Assembly: GCA_028719045.1 (NCBI GenBank)
Contig: JAQULD010000011.1
Coordinates: 1-21,534 of the forward strand
Direction: 5' to 3'
DNA length: 21,534 bases
Source of the DNA: Candidatus Omnitrophota bacterium
GTDB lineage: Bacteria > Omnitrophota > Koll11 > Gygaellales > Profunditerraquicolaceae
Below are positions 6,482 through 14,181 of this stretch, piece after piece (position 1 is the stretch's first letter; each line of letters starts with the position of its first letter). The notes beneath the pieces were generated by a model, which was not told the origin of the DNA, ran no database searches, and saw nothing but the letters and a program-made list of their open reading frames with translations. The position numbers and the translations under genes are program-made.

Positions 6482-9154
6482 ATGGATGAAAAGATGATTT
6501 CGCGCAAAGAAGAAGAGATAGAAATAAAAGAGTGGCTTAAGTCCATAGACTACATACTGAAATACCGCTCAAACCGGCAGGTGCTTAATATCCTGGAATT
6601 GCTTTTGTCCAGGGCCAGGGAAAACGGCGTACCGGCGTGTTCCGCGGTAAATACCCCTTATATAAATACAATACCTCCCGATGAACAGCCTCCTTTCCCG
6701 GGTAACATGGAAATCGAACAGCGTATAGAAAATATCGTCCGCTGGAACGCGATGGATATGGTGGTAAGGGCGAATAAGGAACATGACGGCATCGGAGGCC
6801 ACATTTCTACCTACGCTTCCATCGCCACGCTTTTTGAAGTCGGGTTTAACCACTTTTTCCGCGCCCGGACCGATAAATTCTCGGGGGATTTTGTTTTTTT
6901 TCAAGGCCATGCTTCTCCGGGAGTATACGCCCGCGCTTTTCTGGAAGGCCGGCTTACTGAAAAAGACCTGTTGAATTTTAGAAGGGAATTAAATGCCGGA
7001 GGCGGGCTTTCCTCATATCCTCATCCCTGGTTAATGCGGGGATTCTGGCAGTTTTCCACCGTTTCTATGGGCCTTTCTCCGATAATGGCTATCTACCAGG
7101 CGCGCTTTAACCGCTATCTCGAAGATAGAGGCATTAAGCCCAAAGATGACGCGAAGGTCTGGGCTTTTATCGGAGACGGGGAATGCGATGAGCCTGAGGC
7201 TTTAGGCGCGATCACTTTGGCTTCACGCGAGCGCCTGGATAACCTTATTTTCGTGATCAACTGTAATCTGCAGAGGCTTGACGGACCGGTGCGCGGCAAC
7301 GGGAAAATAATCCAGGAATTGGAATCCATATTTTTGGGCGCCCAATGGAAAGTGATCAAGGTTATCTGGGGAAGTGACTGGGACGGGCTGCTTGCCGAAG
7401 ATAAGGATGGGATACTGGTCAAGCGCATGGGGGAAGTTGTGGACGGCCAGTTCCAGAAATATTCCGTGGAAAGCGGCGCTTACCAAAGGAAAGATTTTTT
7501 CGGGAAAGACCCAAGGCTGCTGGATATGTTCAAGGATGTTTCAGATGAACGATTGCGCGCCATGAAACGCGGAGGCCATGACCCTCTTAAGGTGTATTCT
7601 GCTTTTAAGGCCGCTTCTGAACACAAAGGCGGCCCGGTGGTTATTTTGGCGAAAACCATAAAAGGTTACGGCCTTGGAGAAAGCGGCGAAGGCAAGAATA
7701 TCACCCATCAGGAAAAAAAATTAAATGAAGAGGAACTTAAAGAATTCCGCACCCGTTTCAATATTCCTTTAAGCGACGAGGAAGTCTGCAAGGCGCCTTT
7801 TTATAAGCCGGCGGATGATTCCGCCGAAATAAAATACCTGCATGAGGCAAGGCGAAAATTAGGGGGCTATATCCCTGAACGCAGGCAAAAGGCTCTGCCG
7901 GTCTTGGGGCCGAGCGAAGAGATATTCGAGGAATTTTATCAGGGCACTCAAGGGAGGCCGGTTTCAACAACGATGGTTTATGTCCGCATGCTGGCAAAAC
8001 TTCTCAAGGATAAATCCATAGGGAGGCTTATAGTCCCGATCATACCGGATGAAGCCAGGACCTTCGGAATGGAGGCGCTTTTCAGGCAATGCGGGATATA
8101 TTCGCATTGCGGGCAGAAATACGAACCGGTGGACAGGGAAAGCCTGCTTTATTACAGGGAAACTGTAGACGGGCAGATCCTGGAAGAAGGTATTACCGAG
8201 GCGGGGGCAATTTCTTCTTTTATCGCCGCCGGCACCGCTTATTCAACGCACGCCATTGAGATGATACCTTTTTACACCTATTATTCCATGTTCGGTCCGC
8301 AGCGGGTAGGTGACCTGGTCTGGGCCGCGGCGGATATGTGCTGCCGGGGATTTTTGGTGGGAGGCACTTCGGGAAGGACCACATTGAACGGGGAAGGTCT
8401 GCAGCACCAGGATGGACACAGCCACGTGTTATTTTCTGTTGTCCCCAGCTGCGTCAGTTATCATCCCGCCTTCGCGTATGAAATAGCGGTCATTATACAG
8501 GAAGGCATACGCAGGATGTATGTGAACCAGGAAAACCTGTTTTATTATTTTAATGTGGCCAATGAGAATTATGCCATGCCCGATATGCCGGAAGGCGTAA
8601 GAGAGGGTATTATCAAAGGGATTTATAAGTTTAAGGCTTTAGCGAAAAGGAAAGCCATGCCGCCGGTGCACCTTTTAGGGAGCGGGCCGATTTTTAACGA
8701 GGTGGCCGAAGCCCAAAATATACTCGAAAAGAATTATAATATACCCGCGCATATCTGGAGCGTGACCAGTTACACGGAGCTCCGGCGTGAGGCGTTAGAG
8801 GCTGAGCGCTGGAACATGCTGCATCCCCAGGAAGAGCCCAAAATACCGTATGTTACAAAATGCCTTTCAACTGAACCGGGAATATATGTCGCGGCTTCGG
8901 ATTTTGTGAAAACCCTGCCGGATCTAATAAGCAAATGGGTACCCGGACCGTTCATTTCTCTTGGTACGGACGGATTCGGAAGAAGCGATACCCGGGAGGC
9001 GTTAAGGGATTTTTTTGAGGTGGATGCCAAACACATCGTTTACGCCGCGTTGGGCGCCCTTTACAGGGAGAAAAGAATAGGAAAAGAAGTTTTGGAAAAA
9101 GCGGGAATGGATTTAAAGATCGATCCCGAAAAACGCGATCCGATGTTAAGTTAA
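6482..9154 (+). CDS. aceE: Pyruvate dehydrogenase E1 component, homodimeric AceE type
   Basis: An 890-residue thiamine diphosphate enzyme that decarboxylates pyruvate and transfers the acetyl group to the lipoyl arm of E2. Its length agrees with AceE (about 890 residues), which carries the alpha and beta parts in one chain. The ThDP motif is GDGECDEPEALG from residue 231, ending at NCN 260-262. Active-site histidines occur in GGHIST (His107) and QGHASPG (His143), the places equivalent to E. coli AceE His106 and His142. The C-terminal pattern VPGPFISLGTDGFGRSDTREALRDFFEVD matches the transketolase C-terminal domain. The start is supported by AAAGGAG at 6465-6471, ten bases upstream. It lies 33 bases before the E2 gene, as an operon. 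No E3 gene follows, so the complex must use a dihydrolipoamide dehydrogenase encoded elsewhere. Confidence 0.96.
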   Translation: MDEKMISRKEEEIEIKEWLKSIDYILKYRSNRQVLNILELLLSRARENGVPACSAVNTPYINTIPPDEQPPFPGNMEIEQRIENIVRWNAMDMVVRANKEHDGIGGHISTYASIATLFEVGFNHFFRARTDKFSGDFVFFQGHASPGVYARAFLEGRLTEKDLLNFRRELNAGGGLSSYPHPWLMRGFWQFSTVSMGLSPIMAIYQARFNRYLEDRGIKPKDDAKVWAFIGDGECDEPEALGAITLASRERLDNLIFVINCNLQRLDGPVRGNGKIIQELESIFLGAQWKVIKVIWGSDWDGLLAEDKDGILVKRMGEVVDGQFQKYSVESGAYQRKDFFGKDPRLLDMFKDVSDERLRAMKRGGHDPLKVYSAFKAASEHKGGPVVILAKTIKGYGLGESGEGKNITHQEKKLNEEELKEFRTRFNIPLSDEEVCKAPFYKPADDSAEIKYLHEARRKLGGYIPERRQKALPVLGPSEEIFEEFYQGTQGRPVSTTMVYVRMLAKLLKDKSIGRLIVPIIPDEARTFGMEALFRQCGIYSHCGQKYEPVDRESLLYYRETVDGQILEEGITEAGAISSFIAAGTAYSTHAIEMIPFYTYYSMFGPQRVGDLVWAAADMCCRGFLVGGTSGRTTLNGEGLQHQDGHSHVLFSVVPSCVSYHPAFAYEIAVIIQEGIRRMYVNQENLFYYFNVANENYAMPDMPEGVREGIIKGIYKFKALAKRKAMPPVHLLGSGPIFNEVAEAQNILEKNYNIPAHIWSVTSYTELRREALEAERWNMLHPQEEPKIPYVTKCLSTEPGIYVAASDFVKTLPDLISKWVPGPFISLGTDGFGRSDTREALRDFFEVDAKHIVYAALGALYREKRIGKEVLEKAGMDLKIDPEKRDPMLS

Positions 9155-9187
9155 ACTTTAAATGCCGCCAGATAAGGAGGTTGTCTC

Positions 9188-10336
9188 ATGATCCGGGAAT
9201 TTAAAATCCCCGCCCTGGGAGAAAACATAGTTTCGGGTACAGTGGTAGGTATATTGGTCAAGGCAGGTGACGCGGTTAAAAAAGACGCGACGTTGTTGGA
9301 AATCGAGGCCAGTAAAGCCACTATCGAAGTGCCTTCCCCCTATGAGGGCGTGGTGAAAGAAATACTCGTTGCGGAAGGCCAGGAAGTAAAAGTAGGGCAG
9401 GTGATAATGAAGATCGAAACCGCGGACCAGGAAACGCAAGAGAAAAAAGAAACGCAAGCCCCTTCTGTGTCCTTGCTGGCCAGCGAAGAGGCCCCGTCGG
9501 CTCCTTCCGCAAAGAGGATTGCCCGGGAAAAAGGAATAGATATTTCAAAGGTCAAGGGCAGCGGGCCGCAGGGAGAAATACTGGAAGATGATGTTTCGTC
9601 GCAAACTTCGCGTGCGGAAGAAGGCCTGCCTGATTTTTCAAAATGGGGTGAGGTGGAACGTAAAGCCTTAAGTGATATCCGGCTTAGCATTGCCGGACAT
9701 ATGAGCCGGGCCTGGAGCGTTATACCGCATGTGACCCTGTTTAATAAGGCCGATGTCACAGAGCTGGAAAAATTGATAAAAGAATACTCAAAACCGGAAC
9801 AGAAACTGACCATTACTCCCTTTTTTATTAAAATCATCGCTTCGGCTTTGAAAGTATTTCCCCAGTTAAACGCGAGTATCGATATTAATAACCGGCAGAT
9901 CATATATAAAAAATATTTTCATATAGGAGTGGCGGTGGATACCGAAAAAGGGCTGGTCGTTCCGGTTATAAGGGACGCGGATAAGAAAAATATCCTTACA
10001 CTGGCTGCAGAATTAAAGGAGCTGGCAGAGAGGGCCAGGGCGGGAAAACTTAAATTAGAGGAAATGCAGGGGGGTTGTTTTTCTTTGACAAATCTGGGAG
10101 GGATAGGCGGCACAGGATTTTCCGCTGTGATCAATTGGCCGGAAGCCGCGATCCTGGGTTTGGCGCGCAGCAGGCAGGAGCCGGTTTTTACCGGCGGAAA
10201 GTTTGAAGCGCGAAGCATGCTTAATATTTCATTGACTTTTGACCACCGGGTTATTGACGGAGCTTACGGCATGAAATTCTTGCGTTGGGTATCGGAGGCA
10301 GCGGAAAAACCGGTTTTCCTGGAGTTGGAAGGGTAA
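9188..10336 (+). CDS. Dihydrolipoamide acetyltransferase (E2) of pyruvate dehydrogenase
   Basis: A 382-residue E2 with the standard order of parts. One lipoyl domain occupies residues 2-77, with the lipoylated Lys43 in EIEASKATIEVPSP. An Ala/Pro/Ser-rich linker follows, then a peripheral subunit-binding domain (about 104-136: SAKRIAREKGIDISKVKGSGPQG). The catalytic acyltransferase domain spans about 155-382 and contains the active-site motif FDHRVIDG with His353 and Asp357. It accepts the acetyl group from E1 and passes it to CoA, forming the core of the complex. A single lipoyl domain is at the short end for this family; E. coli AceF has three. The gene has a strong AAGGAGG site nine bases before the ATG and follows aceE by 33 bases, so pyruvate is the expected substrate. 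No terminator is visible after it. Confidence 0.95.
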   Translation: MIREFKIPALGENIVSGTVVGILVKAGDAVKKDATLLEIEASKATIEVPSPYEGVVKEILVAEGQEVKVGQVIMKIETADQETQEKKETQAPSVSLLASEEAPSAPSAKRIAREKGIDISKVKGSGPQGEILEDDVSSQTSRAEEGLPDFSKWGEVERKALSDIRLSIAGHMSRAWSVIPHVTLFNKADVTELEKLIKEYSKPEQKLTITPFFIKIIASALKVFPQLNASIDINNRQIIYKKYFHIGVAVDTEKGLVVPVIRDADKKNILTLAAELKELAERARAGKLKLEEMQGGCFSLTNLGGIGGTGFSAVINWPEAAILGLARSRQEPVFTGGKFEARSMLNISLTFDHRVIDGAYGMKFLRWVSEAAEKPVFLELEG

Positions 10337-10352
10337 ACAAAGAAATTATAGT

Positions 10353-10413
10353 GGAAAAAAGTCAATAAAAAGAAGAAACAAGCGGTTTACATATTTTTTG
10401 AATAATATAAAGT
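10353..10413 (+). promoter_or_regulatory. Composite promoter, copy B (12-mer, TTTACA, TAAAGT), upstream of the htrA-like gene
   Basis: GGAAAAAAGTCA at 10353-10364, 21 bases, TTTACA (10386-10391), 16 bases, TAAAGT (10408-10413). An alternative -10, TATAAA, lies at 10406. It is identical to copy A over 18 bases (ATAGTGG followed by AAAAAAGTCAA, 10348-10365). The second A-tract half is degenerate (ATAAAAAGA). The expected start near 10420 leaves a leader of about 19 bases, with a GGGGGG ribosome binding site. Confidence 0.6.
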
Positions 10414-10438
10414 ATTTATGTGAAAGGGGGGATATGAA

Positions 10439-11869
10439 ATGAGACACAAAATGTCACTTTTAGTCCTTGTTTTATTTATAGGGGTGGTGATCGGCAATGC
10501 TCAGGGAGCTACTTTTGAGAATATTCCTCTTGAGGACGCGACTATCAGGGTGGCCCAGGAAGTGGGAAAGGCTGTAGTTTCCATAGGCACGGAAGAAGTA
10601 ACCAAGATCCCGACAAGAAGATTTGAAATACCTTTTGGCAGCTCGCCTTTCGGCAATGATGACGAGATGCGCAAATTTTTCAGGGATTTCTTCGGGGAAA
10701 CGCCCGGAAGGGAATATAAACAAATGGGGCTGGGATCAGGTGTCATAATCGACGCTAAAGGTTATATATTGACTAACGCGCATGTAATCGATAATTCCGA
10801 TAAGATCACTGTGACTTTGGCGGATGGAAGGCAATTTAAGGGCGAAGTTAAAGGTAAAGATAAGCGCGCGGATTTAGCCATTGTAAAAATAAACGCCTTA
10901 AACCTGCCGGTAGCTGATCTTGGCGATTCGGGAAATTTAAAGATCGGGCAGTGGGTCATTGCCATAGGAAACCCTTTCGGGTTCGCTTTGCGTAATCACG
11001 AGCCAACCGTGACCGCGGGGGTGGTAAGCGCTTTGCATCGCTCGCTTGGTATGTTGCCTTCCAGCGAAGGAGATTACAACGACCTTGTTCAGACCGATGC
11101 CGCTATAAATCCGGGTAATTCCGGAGGTCCGCTGGTGAACCTTAAAGGCGAGGTCATCGGTATAAACACCGCGATATTCTCCACAAGCGGCGGTTACCAG
11201 GGCATTGGTTTTGCTATTCCGGTTAATGCCGCGAAACGAATCATCGGGCGCCTTATAGAAGGCAAAAAGATTATTTACGGCTGGCTCGGGGTGACTGTTC
11301 AGGATATAAATGAGGACCTGGCCAAACAATTCGGTTTAAGCGATACTAAAGGCGCGCTCGTGGCGAATGTACTGGATAATTCCCCGGCTAAAGCGGGGGG
11401 GATCCTGACCGGCGATGTGATCAGGGCGATTAACGGCCATCCGGTAAATGATGTGAGGGAACTGCTGCAAAGCGTGGAAGGCCTGGAAGTGAGCCGCAAG
11501 GCGGACATTACAGTCTACCGGCAGGGCAAAACAGTGGAATTGCCGGTTCAGATTACACAGAGGCCGGAAAACGCGGAGAACGCGGTAGCCGCCGCCGCAG
11601 AAGCGGGAACGTGGCGCGGTCTTAAGGTGGACGATTTGACCCCCGAAAATATGCAAAAGTACCAGGTCCAGGAAAAAAAGGGAGTTGTCGTTACCGAAGT
11701 GGAACCGGGAAGCCCTGCGGATGACGCGGGCTTGGTAGCCGGAGACGTAATAATGGAAATAAACAAAGCGAAGGTAAACAACCTTTCCGATTACCAGAAA
11801 ATAACCGCCGGTTTAAAAGGCAATGTGTTGATACGCACGTTAAGAGGGTTTTTAGTGGTAAAAGAATAA
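10439..11869 (+). CDS. HtrA/DegP/DegQ-type periplasmic serine protease
   Basis: A 476-residue exported protease and chaperone that degrades or refolds damaged envelope proteins. Residues 1-23 are a signal peptide, with likely cleavage after AQG or nearby. The trypsin-like domain shows the complete triad: His115 in TNAHVID, Asp145 in RADLAIVKI and Ser228 in INPGNSGGPL. Two PDZ domains follow, at about residues 281-372 and 392-476; the second is shorter than usual and ends directly at RTLRGFLVVKE. The loop before the protease domain contains an F/G/D-rich segment (FGSSPFGNDDEMRKFFRDFFG), like the LA loop of DegP/DegQ. A purine-rich site AAAGGGGGG lies seven bases before the ATG. The nearby ATG at 10434 opens only a two-codon frame. 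It has its own promoter (copy B) that is shared with two other secreted-protein genes, which would fit control by envelope state. Confidence 0.94.
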   Translation: MRHKMSLLVLVLFIGVVIGNAQGATFENIPLEDATIRVAQEVGKAVVSIGTEEVTKIPTRRFEIPFGSSPFGNDDEMRKFFRDFFGETPGREYKQMGLGSGVIIDAKGYILTNAHVIDNSDKITVTLADGRQFKGEVKGKDKRADLAIVKINALNLPVADLGDSGNLKIGQWVIAIGNPFGFALRNHEPTVTAGVVSALHRSLGMLPSSEGDYNDLVQTDAAINPGNSGGPLVNLKGEVIGINTAIFSTSGGYQGIGFAIPVNAAKRIIGRLIEGKKIIYGWLGVTVQDINEDLAKQFGLSDTKGALVANVLDNSPAKAGGILTGDVIRAINGHPVNDVRELLQSVEGLEVSRKADITVYRQGKTVELPVQITQRPENAENAVAAAAEAGTWRGLKVDDLTPENMQKYQVQEKKGVVVTEVEPGSPADDAGLVAGDVIMEINKAKVNNLSDYQKITAGLKGNVLIRTLRGFLVVKE

Positions 11870-11886
11870 TTGGATAATTATTCTTT
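11861..11886 (+). other. AT-rich hairpin spanning the htrA stop codon
   Basis: A perfect 11-bp inverted repeat AAAGAATAATT (11861-11871) / AATTATTCTTT (11876-11886), with loop GGAT, containing the TAA stop of the protease gene. It has only three T at its end and a weak AT stem, so it is at best a poor terminator. It could instead stabilise the mRNA 3' end. Confidence 0.45.
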
Positions 11887-11930
11887 AAGATCATTTCAAC
11901 TTAAACGGCAGGACAAACAAAGGAGGAAGC

Positions 11931-12221
11931 ATGGATATCATCAAGGAAATGATGGAACTTGGTTTAGGGATGTTGGTCCTGACCAAAGAAAACGCTGAAA
12001 AAATAACCAATGATCTGGTTAAAAAGGGCAAGCTGCAGAAAAAAGAAGGCAAGGATTTGCTAGAAGGGATCATTAAAAAGGGGAAAGCGCAGGAAAAAGA
12101 GATCGAAGCAAGCGTGGCAAAAATAGTAAGCCAAACCCTTACTAAACTGAACGTGGCTAATAAAGCCGATATCAGCCGTCTGGAAAAGGAAATTAAAAAA
12201 TTAAAGTCGCATAAAAAATAA
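11931..12221 (+). CDS. Phasin-like coiled-coil protein (PHA granule-associated/PhaF-like superfamily)
   Basis: A 96-residue, Lys/Glu-rich, almost wholly helical protein. The N-terminal half (GMLVLTKENAEKITNDLVKKGKLQKKEGKDLLEGIIKKGKAQ) has the pattern of phasin-superfamily or polyhydroxyalkanoate regulator-like proteins. The C terminus (ISRLEKEIKKL) forms a heptad-like coiled coil. Genes of this type commonly sit immediately before an AarF/UbiB kinase, as here (13 bases apart), although the reason is not known. There is no PHA synthase in the window, so a role in polyester granules is not implied. The start has an excellent AAGGAGG site four bases upstream. It probably forms an operon with the kinase. 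Confidence 0.72.
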   Translation: MDIIKEMMELGLGMLVLTKENAEKITNDLVKKGKLQKKEGKDLLEGIIKKGKAQEKEIEASVAKIVSQTLTKLNVANKADISRLEKEIKKLKSHKK

Positions 12222-12234
12222 AGGACCGGAAGCT

Positions 12235-13899
12235 TTGTTCCTGTTCAAATTAAAAGATGAATTAAACGATATAAAAAGACTAAGAGAGATAGCCAAAGTC
12301 TTTACTAAATACGGCTTAGGTTATCTTATCCAGAAATTTCATTTACACCGTTTTGCCTCGAAACACCTCCCCCCGGAAGAGCTGTTCAATGAGCCTTTGA
12401 GTGTCAGGGTCCGCAAGATACTGGAAGAGCTGGGCCCCACGTTCATAAAATTAGGGCAGATGTTAAGCCTGCATCCGGATATAGTGCCGCCCGAGTTCTG
12501 TAAGGAGTTTGAAAAACTTCAGGACGCTGTCCCCGCCGTTGAATTCGAAAAGATAAAAGAAGTCATTGAGAAGGAATTCAACAAGCCCCTTAATGAGGTC
12601 TTTAAAGATTTTCCCTCCACACCTATAGCTTCGGCTTCGCTTGCGCAGGTCTACAAGGTAAGTTTGGGGAACAAAGAAGCGATAGTAAAAGTGCAAAAGC
12701 CATATGTGGAGAAAATAATACGCGCGGACCTGGAGATCCTGGAATTTCTCGCAAACCACATCGATAAACATTATAAGGAAGCCCGCGTATTCAATCCCAA
12801 AGGGCTCCTGGCGGAATTTAAAAGATATATGCTCAATGAGCTGAATTTCAGCAATGAGATCGTAAATATCGAAACATTCAGGCATAACTTCCGCCACGAT
12901 AAGACAATCCATTTTCCGCTCGTGTATGAGAAACTTTGCACTAACAAAGTCATTGTGATCGAACACATTAACGGGATCAAATTAAGCAATATACAAAAAA
13001 TCCGGGATTCCGGCCTTGATACCCAGAAAATAGCGCATACGGTGATAGCGTGCATTTTGAAGCAGATTTTCATCGACGGTTTTTTTCACGGCGACCCCCA
13101 TCCCGGCAACCTGTTTATTTTACCGGACGGCAAGCTCTCGTTCGTGGACTTTGGCGTCGTAGGCAGGATAGACGACGACACTAAATTCGCGTTTGCACAT
13201 CTCTTCACCGCGGCGGCCTCCAAGGATGTGGAGCTTATGATGAAAGTCCTGCAAGACTCAGGTGGCATAAACTATTATACGAACGAAATAAGATTAAAGT
13301 TTTCATTGCAGCAGTTGCTGGACAAATATTACGGGATAACCCTGGAAGAATTGAACATGAATGATTTTTTAAGAGACCTAACCAGGCTGTTATATGAAAA
13401 TAAAGTGCGCATCCCTCCGGATAATTTTATTTTGATCAAGTCTTTGGGGATGCTGGAGTCGGAAGCTAAAATGCTTGATCCCGGATTGGATTTCGGGCTG
13501 GAGATAAAAAGCATATCCGAGAGGATAATCAAGGATGAGTATAGCGTAGCGAGGATCATGAAGAAAATAGGCTCGGTCACTACGGATATATTCGGCCTCG
13601 TGCAGAATTTCCCGAAAGACCTGTTTTTGATCCTGAACGAGCTTAAAAGAGGGGAGCTGAAAATCGGGTTTGAACATTTGAACCTTGAGCCCCTCATTTC
13701 CATGCTGGATAAGGTCAGTAACAGGATATCTTTCAGCCTGATCATAGCCTCGCTTATAATCGGTTCATCTCTTTTGGTCCAAACCAATACCGTAACTCCG
13801 CTGGGTTCGACATATAGTCTGGGTACGGTGGGTTTTATGGTAGCGGCGGCATTCGGATTCTGGCTGGTGGTAAGTATCATGCGTTCCGGTAAATTGTGA
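12235..13899 (+). CDS. AarF/ABC1/UbiB family atypical kinase
   Basis: A 554-residue member of the UbiB/ADCK atypical kinase family, membrane-associated proteins tied to quinone biosynthesis or isoprenoid lipid handling. Hallmarks are the KxGQ motif (KLGQ, residues 72-75), the Ala-rich nucleotide loop in place of a Gly-rich loop (ASASLAQVYKV, 132-142), the ATP-site Lys152 in AIVKVQKP, the catalytic segment HGDPHPGN (285-292) and DFG (305-307). Two C-terminal hydrophobic segments (about 500-520 and 526-548) are typical of the family. I take TTG 12235 as the start. The N-terminal helix LRIAxVF-like segment (RLREIAKVFTKYGLGYLI) is family-typical and lies directly after it, the next in-frame Met is at residue 76 inside the KxGQ region, and AAAGGA lies about nine bases upstream. 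No ubiquinone or menaquinone biosynthesis genes are present here. Confidence 0.92.
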   Translation: MFLFKLKDELNDIKRLREIAKVFTKYGLGYLIQKFHLHRFASKHLPPEELFNEPLSVRVRKILEELGPTFIKLGQMLSLHPDIVPPEFCKEFEKLQDAVPAVEFEKIKEVIEKEFNKPLNEVFKDFPSTPIASASLAQVYKVSLGNKEAIVKVQKPYVEKIIRADLEILEFLANHIDKHYKEARVFNPKGLLAEFKRYMLNELNFSNEIVNIETFRHNFRHDKTIHFPLVYEKLCTNKVIVIEHINGIKLSNIQKIRDSGLDTQKIAHTVIACILKQIFIDGFFHGDPHPGNLFILPDGKLSFVDFGVVGRIDDDTKFAFAHLFTAAASKDVELMMKVLQDSGGINYYTNEIRLKFSLQQLLDKYYGITLEELNMNDFLRDLTRLLYENKVRIPPDNFILIKSLGMLESEAKMLDPGLDFGLEIKSISERIIKDEYSVARIMKKIGSVTTDIFGLVQNFPKDLFLILNELKRGELKIGFEHLNLEPLISMLDKVSNRISFSLIIASLIIGSSLLVQTNTVTPLGSTYSLGTVGFMVAAAFGFWLVVSIMRSGKL

Positions 13900-13923
13900 G
13901 AAATCAAACGTCAAAAAAAACGA

Positions 13924-13966
13924 ACCCTCTCTGCCCGCGATACATCTAAATAGCAAAAGGGAGGGT
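13924..13966 (+). promoter_or_regulatory. Possible RNA helix sequestering a ribosome binding site
   Basis: ACCCTCTCT (13924-13932) can pair with AGGGAGGGT (13958-13966) over nine base pairs, with one G-U. The loop is 25 bases. The right arm is the strong Shine-Dalgarno of the nine-codon ORF at 13970, so the fold would hide it. This is a structural inference only. Confidence 0.35.
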
Positions 13967-13969
13967 AAA

Positions 13970-13999
13970 ATGAAAAAGAAAATTAAGGTTATGTGGTAG
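13970..13999 (+). CDS. Nine-residue ORF with a strong ribosome binding site (leader peptide or remnant)
   Basis: ATG to TAG encoding MKKKIKVMW. GGGAGGG ends four bases before the ATG, which is stronger than for many full genes in this window. The stop comes 23 bases before the next start at 14023. It could be a translated leader peptide controlling the next gene, a gene truncated by a nonsense mutation, or chance. I see no continuation of the frame that resembles a known protein. Confidence 0.3.
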   Translation: MKKKIKVMW

Positions 14000-14022
14000 C
14001 AACATTAAACATGGAGGTGCGT

Positions 14023-14145
14023 ATGAGTTGGGGATTGTTCGGACAGATAGTGTTATTGATAATAGTTTTTGTGATTATCAAGACCTTTTTTAAATGCATG
14101 CATGACGCGCATTGCACGAAATGCAGGAAAGAAGTCCAGAAATAA
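14023..14145 (+). CDS. Small single-span membrane protein with C-terminal Cys/His cluster
   Basis: A 40-residue ORF: MSWGLFGQ, then a hydrophobic helix IVLLIIVFVIIK (about residues 9-20), then a short polar tail CMHDAHCTKCRKEVQK. The tail holds three Cys (25, 31, 34) and two His (27, 30), with a CxxC pair. This looks like half of a zinc-ribbon knuckle or a redox/metal site. A GGAGG site lies five bases before the ATG. The gene sits between the AarF kinase and the secreted MsrAB, 36 bases before the MsrAB start. I do not recognise a named family. The good ribosome binding site, the organised layout (membrane helix then CxxC) and the tight fit between genes argue that it is real. A role in electron or thiol supply to MsrAB would be speculation. 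Confidence 0.6.
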   Translation: MSWGLFGQIVLLIIVFVIIKTFFKCMHDAHCTKCRKEVQK

Positions 14146-14181
14146 GTGTTTTTAAGCTTTCTGGCGAAAAGGGGTTTTCCT

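Noticed and set aside
9340..9903. 187-codon minus-strand frame
   Set aside because: It is antisense to the E2 gene with its clear lipoyl and binding domains. The composition is Ser/Phe-rich, as is typical of shadows.
13329..13907. 192-codon minus-strand frame
   Set aside because: It is antisense to the AarF kinase, with no ribosome binding site or family features.
13906..13922. AAACGTCAAAAAAAACG as a relative of the shared 12-mer
   Set aside because: It shares only the GTCAAAAAA core, and the -35/-10 arrangement is absent.
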